NCBI GenBank assembly: GCA_036365455.1
Contig: JAWQUS010000008.1
Span: 22,923,501-22,987,500 of the forward strand
Reading direction: 5' to 3'
Length of the DNA: 64,000 bases
Source: Macrosoma leucophasiata
Taxonomy: Eukaryota; Arthropoda; Insecta; Lepidoptera; Hedylidae
The position numbers and the translations under genes are program-made. How positions within the stretch are numbered: position 1 is the stretch's first letter; each line of letters starts with the position of its first letter. Below are positions 56,276 to 64,000 of the stretch, piece after piece. Under the pieces are notes generated by a model. That model was not told the DNA's origin. It made no database searches and saw only the letters and a program-made list of their open reading frames with translations.

Positions 56276-56919
56276 TCTTGTAACATAAATCGATTGCATA
56301 GATTTAAATAGAACATCTTAGTTAAATTAATGACTAAACCTTTCACGCGATTGGTTTCCGTGCCTGAGACAGAACTCAGATGCAAGAAGTTCGCAAAGGA
56401 AGTTATAGGGTGGCAACGCAAAAGCGTGTTCTAAGATTTGATTACACATGTTCTAAGGCTCAACTCACACCAGAGCTTACTTAGATTATTTCAACGAAGG
56501 CGTATTTTCTATCCCGGTTGATATCATCATCATTTAGATCGATAGCCATCGAAATGATTATGATGATTAGTACATTGCTATTTCGACGTAACGTGATAAT
56601 TACGTCATTTTAGAAAGCAGCAATGTACTGCATTTGTCTTTCAAATTGATGGTCACAGACCATTCATCGATTTTTTGTTCCCAAATAAAATACTCTACGT
56701 GGACGAACGAGTGACAGATAATAAACTTTGTGTTAGCTATACACATCCGTATAAATGGTATATTTCTGTTTGTACAAAATAAAAACAAATCAATCATTGA
56801 CCCATTCGATAACCCTTCGATGCGATTCTCGACGACGCCACATGCAGTGCATGTATGAAATATTAATAAACAAAAAAGAGAGTTTTTGTTTAGCAGTTCA
56901 AAAACTAAAACATAAAAAG
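56276..56919. other. Unassigned AT-rich stretch
   Basis: No gene or repeat recognised. Confidence 0.35.
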
Positions 56920-57105
56920 ACGACCCGGTTATTTCAGCGGTGTGAGATGACCGTTTGAATCGATTTCGATCCCGGGTTTGATCCCCGCACCGGGACTAAT
57001 ATTTGTGTATATGGCCTACAGATATTTGTTTTGGGTCTGGGTGTTTTTGTATGTGTTGTATGTGTACGACGCCACAAGTTTTAACCTGTGAGTTTAAGCC
57101 TATTT
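56920..57105 (+). repeat. SINE D copy
   Basis: GACGACCCGGTTATTTCAGC ... GGGTTTGATCCCCGCACCGG, then body and T-rich end. Confidence 0.75.
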
Positions 57106-57259
57106 TTTTAATATAATATTTTTCACATTTTTAGGGTAAGTACCTACCGTACCCTTAAAAGGAAAAATATCGAACCCTTACAGGAACAATTGTCTGTCTG
57201 TACCTCTGTCACAGTAAAAAAACCGGGGTGATTGAGTTCTATATTGAGATAGGTATATA

Positions 57260-57755
57260 CAGGGTTACAAGTTAAGTCGACCTATTCCCGTTAAGAGCGT
57301 GTAGTTTACATTGTTTCTAACTGATTTGTCTATGAAACACCCTATCCCAAATCTAACCGTTTTCGAGATTTTTTAATTTAATTGATTTAATAAAAAATGC
57401 CCGATTTTCGGCTATCACCTTAGTTATTTTGAAATTTATAAGTCTTATTATTACTGTTAGTCGATTTTTGCATGTAAAATAAGATGCTTTATAACCTCAA
57501 TAACCAAAATTTTACATAAAACGAATAAATAATTCGTTGCAGACGTTCTAAACTTATAAAAAGGAACATAACATTCGAAAGTTAATTTTTCTTTCAAGGA
57601 TATTAAAAAATAATAATATGGTATATAATAATAAAGCTATAATATAGCTCGAAAACGGTTAGATTTGGGATAGGGTGTTTCATAGACAAATCAGTCAGAA
57701 ACAATGTAAACTACACGCCCTTAACGGGAATAGGTCGACTTAACCTGTAACCCTG
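57260..57755. mobile_element. MITE with about 110-bp inverted ends
   Basis: CAGGGTTACAAGTTAAGTCG ... AATCTAACCGTTTTCGAG at the left, and the reverse at the right with about five changes. TATA flanks both sides. 496 bp, AT-rich centre with no coding. The TA-type target suggests Tc1/mariner superfamily, but a 4-bp TATA duplication is equally possible. Confidence 0.85.
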
Positions 57756-57952
57756 TATAACTGTAATAAATATGTATTACAGTAATCGTCCAATTGTCGA
57801 AATTCAAGCGCAACATATGAAAAGTATCCAAGTCTGAATTATTCTATAATGAACTACTTTTGTGAACCTAGAATGGTCATGCTCGCTTTAACGTCTTTTC
57901 CGTACCGTTTGGTGGCATTGTGCTTCCCGTCAAAATGGTCTAGGCTCTAGAG

Positions 57953-58146
57953 CAGTGATTCCCAAAGTGGTCCGTTCCGTATAGACCCCCTGGGGTCTAT
58001 GGGAGACTCGACGGGGTCTACGTATATGCGTAAATAAAAATGGGATATATGGGAAAGTGATATAAATGTTAGCAAGGGGGTCCGCCGAAACCAGAAAATA
58101 ATTGAAAGGGGTCTTCTTGACAAGAAAAATAGTTTGGGAACCTCTG
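57953..58146. mobile_element. hAT MITE with perfect 8-bp duplication
   Basis: 194 bp. Ends CAGTGATTCCCAAAGT and, reversed, CAGAGGTTCCCAAACT, the classic hAT CAGNG...CCCAAA type. Flanked by CTCTAGAG at 57945-57952 and 58147-58154. Confidence 0.95.
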
Positions 58147-58154
58147 CTCTAGAG

Positions 58155-58904
58155 CAATGGCTGTCACTTGCATCATACTCGTGAACGTGCTGTGTTGGGT
58201 AGGGGACTAGTCTGTTCAGTTACTGAGGTGTTTGATTTTGTTATAGTACATCAGGACATCATTATTATTAATCAAGTACGGTGCGGCCCGCTCGCGCGGA
58301 TTTGGTCGGTGGATTCGGTCAAAAGAGGCCATAGATACAAATATTTGTACCGAATACGGTTGTGTGTAGCGTGTATTTGGTCGGCGAGTGCGGTACCATA
58401 GATGAAATGTTATTAAATCTGCAAAGAATATTGTGTGATATATCTAATGAAGTTTTATTTTATTGGTAGGCAATTAAACATTCGATTCACCGATCAAAGT
58501 GATGGTGCCACTTTAAAGACTGATTACACTTCTACATAATTACATTTTCGTATCATAATAATATATGTAATTTTAATCTCGAAATTTCGAATAATTACAA
58601 TATTTTTCTAAGGAAAAATGTATTAAATGCGATTGCTATTCCAAATTATCTCTATATCACAAAATTGTAGATTATGCAGACAAAGGCGAACAATGGATAA
58701 CCATTTTCCCTATATTTTATTCTGTATTATTATTATTCGTATCAAATTTAGTTTAAATACAAAAGCGAAGTTCATTCTGCAAAGCTTGCACGGCACCACA
58801 GCAAAAAAAAAATATTTTTGGTTATAAAACCGAAAATATTTTCAGTTTCATTTTTAAGTTGGCGAACTGACCAAATTAATTTTTGTTTGTGGGTTTTTTA
58901 TAAA
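58155..58904. other. Unassigned stretch
   Basis: Contains short blocks that echo each other (GGATTTGGTCGGTGGA, GTATTTGGTCGGCGAG). No gene. Confidence 0.35.
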
Positions 58905-59083
58905 ACAATCTCAAACACAAAAATTTATTTAATCACTTGGAAATATTCGAATTTGCTTGTGATAGGTCAAATTACAAACATAAAATGAAAGCGAATAACA
59001 ACTGATACGTTGATTAATATGTCAAAGTAAACAAAATAAAATAAATAATGGTCCAAAAATACTTAACAATAAAAAAAGGTACA
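58905..59083. repeat. Dispersed repeat G, copy 3
   Basis: TTGTGATAGGTCAAATTACA, GCGAATAACAACTGATACGT and GGTCCAAAAATACTTAACAA. Confidence 0.7.
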
Positions 59084-59884
59084 ATTAACTTGACATAAAG
59101 TATCTAACCAGTTGTGTGTGTAATGTGTGAAAAACGGTCACGGGAGAAATATATGTATTTAACGAAGTTAAAACAAGAATTATCACAGCTAATTAGTCTT
59201 CAGAGTAATTGTCGACCAACTGTCGCGACACGCTAATGCGCGGCTTTTTTTAACACTCCCATTCAGCATGAGAATGGAATTTAAAATCATCTCAGGAACC
59301 ACTGGATTGCAGCGCAACTTCCGACACCGACACACCCTGCATAATCAAGCGGAAATTGCAAACTAGTGGAAAATATAGTGGAATATTTTTCCTACACCGT
59401 CATCTGTGGACAAAAACTGATTCAACCAGTGCACTACAGCCCTCAAAACAAGTGAAATAACTTCGAACCCTCTTAAAATTATTTTAAAATGCGTGGTTTT
59501 ACAATAGTTTTATCTGTCGCACAAATGTACAGTGCTCAATAATAAATATTGAACATCGAGCCTAGGAAGGAGACTTAGGTATCGGTCAAAACTTGATCAA
59601 AATGGTCGACAAACGTCACATAGGTAAAGAACGAAAGAGATAACGCTCTACAGCGTCGAAATAAGCCGAAGTGTCCTTCCTAAGGTCGATGTGCAATATT
59701 TCTTGTTGGATACTGTAAATTGGCTGTGGCTGTGCAGATTTCTGTGTAATAGAGCTTTTAGAATTCTTTTGAAGTTACACTTCTTTTGGCGCAATCGGAA
59801 AAAAATATGTGAGTGAATCGTTAAGATGCGCGTGCACACCGACAGTTAAATGCTGATGTTAATTTGTTTTTTTTTTATGTCTTA
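59084..59884. other. Unassigned stretch
   Basis: No gene or repeat recognised. Confidence 0.35.
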
Positions 59885-60392
59885 AGGTTGACAGACAAGC
59901 AAACGGGCCACCTGATGGAAAGTGGTCACCGTCGCCTATGAACATTTGCAACACCAGGGGAGTTGTCAACGCGCTGCCAGCCGTGAAGGACTCTTTTACG
60001 CCATTTTAGAAGAACCCCATATTGTAACACCTCAGAGGGAAGTTCGTTCCACAATTTACACGTTCTGGGCAGGAACGAACGTGAAAACCGCACCGTTGAG
60101 CACTGCCAGGTGTCCAGTCGGTGTGGGTGGAACTTCTCTCTTCGGCGGGTAGTACGGTGTAGGAAAAGAGACGGTGGCACCATGTCAAACAGTTCAGCAG
60201 AGCACTCACCATTGTAGAGACGGTACAACACGCACAGACTCCCAATGTCTCTGCGCCGGCTCAGATGTCAGGCTGTCAGTAAGTCCTGGATCGTTAACAA
60301 TACGAACGGCGCGTTTTTGTAGGGAGTCAAGTGGACCAAGCTGGTATTTGGGGGCAGGAGCCCACAAATGAGAGCAGTATTCCAGTTGCTAC
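59885..60392 (-). pseudogene. Jockey-type LINE C-terminal end
   Basis: The minus strand reads LYRLYNGECSAELFDMVPPS, FHPHRLDTWQCSTVRFSRSF, LPRTCKLWNELPSEV, and near the end SPGVANVHRRR and a stop, then GGTGGCCCGTTTGCTTGTCT: the same element type as 34775-35491, but with its 3' end. An open stretch remains (59926-60231). Frameshifts upstream. Confidence 0.8.
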
Positions 60393-60680
60393 GTTGTATG
60401 TACTTGTTTGTCGTTTTGTTTTATTTCTACATTGGATTGTTACGCTAAAGAAGTAGGTATAAATGTTTACGTGCGTACATTACACACACTCATTTTTTAT
60501 GAGCGATATATTATGTAATCCTTTACCATTTAATTTTCCTATTTGAGAAAATAACGTTACAAATAAATAAAATATGATGATACTAAATTTATGGTATGAG
60601 ATAGAAGAACTTAAGTGACTAAAATTCGTGAACAAAAAAGTTATGTTTGAAATAAAAATATTTGGACTAAAACTAAACTG
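60393..60680. other. Unassigned AT-rich stretch
   Basis: Nothing recognised. Confidence 0.3.
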
Positions 60681-60956
60681 CCTCGGTAGCCTAGTGGTAG
60701 CAGGCCACTACTACTACGCTGAGGTCCTGGGTTCAATTCCCGGGTAGGGGGTCATCAGAGATAATGGTGTTAAGTCCTTTATCTCTGGTTCTATTGGGAT
60801 TTTTCCATTTTCTGGAAATTTCCCAGGACCTCGAAGTTTGGTAATGTGCCCGGAGATGTCAACAGGCTCGCCACCTGTTACATGGCCAAAAACGTAACCG
60901 CCGAATCGTGGGTGTTTGCATATATGCTTGAATGCATTTACAGAGGTAAATGTCAC
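60681..60956 (+). repeat. SINE E, best copy, tRNA-derived
   Basis: Head CCTCGGTAGCCTAGTGGTAG (A box) and GTCCTGGGTTCAATTCCCGG (B box), body GATTTTTCCATTTTCTGGAA and CCACCTGTTACATGGCCAAA, ending near ACAGAGGTAAATGTCAC. Confidence 0.8.
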
Positions 60957-61057
60957 AATATTAAATTACTGTTAGTATAAAAATTACATAATAATTCAAT
61001 TTAAATGTATTGTTCTATTTATTTTTCGCAACAAGAAACATGCGAGTGAACTTATTA

Positions 61058-61395
61058 TCACTACCTTAGTGGTAAAGCGTCTGGACAAGTGGTAAACAAA
61101 CATGCAGTTCACATTGGTGTTAAGTGACGACTGCAGCCTATAGACACCTACACAAAGACCAAGGTCAAAATGCAGATACGTTACCACTCCTGAGGCCTAA
61201 GGTGTTATGCCTCTGTGCCGGAAATTACAGGGCCGTACATTACCACCTGACCGGAACACGATAGTGCTGAACACTACCATTTAGCGGCAAGTATATTAGG
61301 TAATGCGGTGGTGCCTACGCCCGCGAGCTCCGTCACTGGAGCTCTACCACCAGTAAAATCCTGAGGTCGCAGGTTCAATTCCTGCCCGAACTCAA
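61058..61395 (+). repeat. tRNA-like sequence split by a LINE tail
   Basis: CTACCTTAGTGGTAAAGCGT then CTGGA (A-box half) at the left and ATCCTGAGGTCGCAGGTTCA, ATTCCTGCCCGAACTC (B-box half) at the right are separated by the LINE tail 61086-61357. Without it they join as one tRNA-like head, probably a SINE. Confidence 0.55.
61086..61357 (-). repeat. LINE 3'-tail repeat inside a tRNA-like sequence
   Basis: From AGTGGTAAACAAACATGCAG to GGAGCTCTACCACCAGTAAA. Confidence 0.7.
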
Positions 61396-61399
61396 ATTT

Positions 61400-61812
61400 T
61401 TCTTTCCGTTTTATCTTTAAATTCTTAAATGTATTGGTTAACTTTTAAAACACTTTATTCAAATACTATTACTTTTTTCGCGCTGTATTGAGCCTAATCT
61501 AGACCACAGTGCAACGACAAGTGTAAGCCCAGAAGCACGGCACACATATTATTATAAGCAATTTCTACTCAAAAATGTATTATCACCGATCGCAGACATA
61601 ACGTAGTTCAACCTTATTCTTGCAACATTTTTCGGTTATAAAACACGTTTTAGAAGAAGCCAAAGAAAATGAAAACTTGAATTTGTATAGAGCAGAAATG
61701 GCACGTGACATGACTTTTGCTACGCAGTAAAGGGCAACTTGATTTCCTTACGAAATCCAAGCTATTGACCAATACTAAAGATGTTTTTCCATTATACAAA
61801 CTTCCTAATAGT
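61400..61812. other. Unassigned stretch
   Basis: No gene or repeat recognised. Confidence 0.3.
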
Positions 61813-62365
61813 ATGGGAGCCCAAGAGGGGATTTTTGAATTTAATCCAGCGCGTCAGATTAAGTTATAGGAGATACCTTGCACCCAATTCAGTACCTCCA
61901 CCAAATCTAAGATTTCCATAAAAGGCCGAACCCTTAGGGCTTCCGCCACGAGCTTGCCTCGCATCCAAATTGTCAGAATTTTGGATGGGAGCTTTGATGG
62001 GGTTCACTTTAGATCCTCTCTGAGTATCTGACATTCTTGAGTAATTTTTCACCATCATTTTTGAACGAATCAAATGTTTTTGAAGAGGACGCGGCATCAA
62101 CGTCTTGGGTCAAGAGCGTGTCAGATATTCTGTGAGGGTTTAAAATGTGGCCAAACAATGCTCCTATCCAAAATTCAGACAATTCGGAAGATGAGTAATA
62201 TCGTAACGACATTTATAATTTTTTTTAAGACTATTCTTCGGCCGCGTCTTTATATACGAACCTTAGATTTAGTGGAGATAACCAGCGGGGTTCAAGGAAT
62301 CTCCCATATCTTTATCTGACGCGCTCGAGTAAATCCAAAATTAGCATCCTGGGCTCTCCTACTAT
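61813..62365. mobile_element. Foldback element with diverged arms
   Basis: GGGAGCCCAAGAGGGGATTT to GCGCGTCAGATTAAGTTATA at the left is matched in reverse by TATCTTTATCTGACGCGCTC ... CTGGGCTCTCCTAC at the right. Between the arms, minus-strand frames include GGGSPKGSAFYGNL-like and SKTFDSFKNDGEKLLKN; they look like a decayed retroelement structural protein, but I cannot assign it. Confidence 0.55.
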
Positions 62366-62400
62366 AAGCTTACATTTGGACAAATTGGAGACAAAAATGC

Positions 62401-62460
62401 TTTTTAACCGACTTCGAAAAAATGAGGAGGTTCTCAATTCGTCCGGATCTTTTTTTTGTC
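62401..62460. repeat. Fragment of a common lepidopteran repeat
   Basis: TTTTTAACCGACTTCGAAAA then AATGAGGAGGTTCTCAATTC, the reverse of the block inside repeat G at 17575-17610. Confidence 0.5.
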
Positions 62461-62480
62461 AGTCCATTATTCAGCGTAAA

Positions 62481-62650
62481 CTGACCTAACTGACTCAGTT
62501 TTGTGGTGATAGTAGACCACTACGTATACGCTTTGATCACGAGTTCGAACCTCGAGTCGGAAAATAATTGTTTATTGGGTTTTTTCTCATTTCTGGTGCA
62601 CCGAGGACTAGAAAATTATTTATATACAGGGGCCAAAACAGAATTAACGT
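62481..62650 (+). repeat. A third tRNA-derived SINE
   Basis: CAGTTTTGTGGTGATAGTAG, ACCACTACG and GATCACGAGTTCGAACCTCG then AGTCGGAAAATAATTGTTTA: A- and B-box-like spacing, but a different family from D and E. Confidence 0.5.
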
Positions 62651-62721
62651 TTAAAAACACTGACTTTACTGATCGAAAATTCAATTTCACATTTACTGAC
62701 CATTTTAATATAGTTTTAATA

Positions 62722-62790
62722 TAAAAAACACCCAAGTGCAAGTCGGACTCGCATTCACAAGGTTCCGTAGTGTTTTTTTACTACTACATT
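62722..62790 (+). repeat. Dispersed repeat F, head fragment
   Basis: CCCAAGTGCAAGTCGGACTC then GCATTCACAAGGTTCCGTAG. Confidence 0.55.
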
Positions 62791-62939
62791 TCCATTAATC
62801 AAACTTGCAGACCGTGTGCTTGGATTCAACTTAACAGATAAGATAGTATCGGTGTAAAAATGAAAAAAGGCATGCTCCGATGATTCGGGATATAGAAAGA
62901 ATGTCGAACGAGCAAATGACTAACAGATATACATTGCGA

Positions 62940-63165
62940 ATGTGGATGGTTGCAGAGACCCAGGCAGACCAAGACTGACCTACTATGACCAAATAGGTCG
63001 AGTGGTGTCTGATGGTGGGGTCAAAAGTCTTCGGAATCGGCGTGCATGTATGAAGAGAATGATGAAGGTAGACGAGGCACGAGAGGTATGTCAGGACCGG
63101 GATATCTGGCGCTGTACACTCTCTGCCTACCCCATTAGGGACCTGCCGTGAAGATACATAAAGAT
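62940..63165 (+). pseudogene. LINE reverse-transcriptase C-terminus, same family as 24600
   Basis: Reads GCRDPGRPRLTYYDQIGRVV, SLRNRRACMKRMMKVDEARE, VCQDRDIWRCTLSAYPIRDL, P and a stop, then AAGATACATAAAGATAAGAC as a decayed tail. Confidence 0.75.
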
Positions 63166-63552
63166 AAGACAGCTTATATCTTAATTTAGTCGCAATTTTT
63201 TTTTAAGTTTTAAAAGTTTTCACTTCAAGTTTATTTACTACAGGTTTTTTAATGTTTTTGATTCCATTATTCAAATTCCTATTGAAATACATACTCATAG
63301 TTCTACAATCTGAAACATGCCACCGTATTTCGGTCAGTTCCCAATGAGAGTGGTTATTGGTACTGTAATTAGGGCAGATATGCGCAATCATGCGTTCGTA
63401 TACTATCCGTTGCGCGGCCATTTTGTTGATCGTTCAATAGGTATGTACCCGTCACGGGTACATACCTATTATAAGCACCGTATTACTTGAAGGCTAAAGT
63501 ATGATGACAGATTGAAAAGCAGAGCTCCAATAAAGTTGTTGTATCAAGCTTT
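63166..63552. other. Unassigned stretch with a perfect palindrome
   Basis: 63436-63470 is AATAGGTATGTACCCGT, C, then the reverse complement: 17 perfect pairs around one base. Otherwise nothing recognised. Confidence 0.5.
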
Positions 63553-63994
63553 TCACTGGTGGTAGAGCTCCAGTGCCGGAGCTCGCGGGCGTAGGTACCA
63601 CCGCATTACCTAATATACTTACCCCCTTATTCATAAACGTATTTTAGCTAAAGTGTTGCTAATCTCTCCTTTGTCTTTTTCTATCCTACACATTTGACAA
63701 TGCAACTGACAAAGACAAAGCATTCTATAGCTAAAAGGTAGTTAGTATATAAGGTTGGTGCTGAACACTACCAATACTCGTTATTGGTAGTGTTCAGCAC
63801 TATCTTGTTCCGGTCAGGTGGTAATGTATGGCCCTGTGATTTCCGGCACAGAGGCATAACACTATAGGCCTCAGGAGTGGTAACGCATCTGCATTTTGAT
63901 CTTGGTCTTTGTGTGGGTGTCTTTAGGCTGCAGTCATCAACATCAACATCAATATGAACTGCATGCTTGTTTGCCACTACCATTACATAAAAAA
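63553..63994 (+). repeat. LINE 3'-tail repeat with a foreign insert
   Basis: CTGGTGGTAGAGCTCCAGTG to CCTAATATACTTA, then about 130 unrelated bases (63624-63755, from CCCCCTTATTCATAAACG), then the family resumes to ACCATTACATAAAAAAAA. GTGCTGAACACTACCAATA at the restart is duplicated as a perfect inverted copy (63758-63800). Confidence 0.65.
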
Positions 63995-64000
63995 AAGCTC

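Noticed and set aside
60681..60752. Functional tRNA gene
   Set aside because: A and B boxes are present, but the acceptor and anticodon stems do not fold well and a SINE body follows; the same sequence is repeated at 44.7 kb.

Overview
The window looks like nuclear DNA from a moth or butterfly (Lepidoptera). It is AT-rich, its host gene has introns with GT..AG signals, and most of the rest is old mobile DNA. The repeat types point to Lepidoptera: Lep1-type Helitron ends (GCGGGCGAAGCCGCGGGCAA followed by CAGCTAGT), tRNA-derived SINEs with the 3' tail CCCCTTCGGGGATTACA, RTE and Jockey-clade LINE remnants, and LINE 3' tails laid out like Bombyx L1Bm. The assignment rests on recognising these families, not on a database search.

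Region 1 (1-16.1 kb) holds the only convincing host gene, on the minus strand. Two long open reading frames (about 1.0-9.2 kb and 12.9-15.0 kb) look like two genes. Their ends, however, fall on splice signals: acceptors at 15007-15008 and 9207-9208, donors at 12973 and 1000. The donor at 12973 and the acceptor at 9207 have matching phase. They are therefore best read as two exons of one gene for a nuclear C2H2 zinc-finger protein of at least about 3,400 residues. It has five zinc fingers and a basic tail in the first part. The 8.2-kb second part has a cluster of PxDLS-like CtBP-binding motifs, a SUMO-interaction-like motif and one more zinc finger. The gene runs on past the left edge. A short exon at 15896-15972, in a CpG-rich block, is a phase-compatible candidate 5' exon.

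Region 2 (16.1-31.3 kb) is a nest of transposons. An intact mariner (18581-19876, TA duplication, 349-residue transposase with D,D34D) sits inside a Helitron-like element that also carries a 114-bp tandem array. Further on there are LINE reverse-transcriptase remnants, Lep1 Helitrons, and a second mariner with two frameshifts. That second mariner interrupts another repeat, and the whole lies between 290-bp inverted repeats.

Region 3 (31.3-64 kb) contains no host gene that I can support. It is a mosaic of SINEs, LINE tails, RTE and Jockey fragments (one in contact with the other), Helitron ends, hAT-type MITEs with 8-bp duplications and foldback elements. It also has a THAP-domain exon fragment at 42.9 kb whose flank matches a terminal-inverted-repeat MITE at 47.2 kb, which suggests a P-superfamily transposon family. 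Stretches between these elements are AT-rich and show nothing I can identify.
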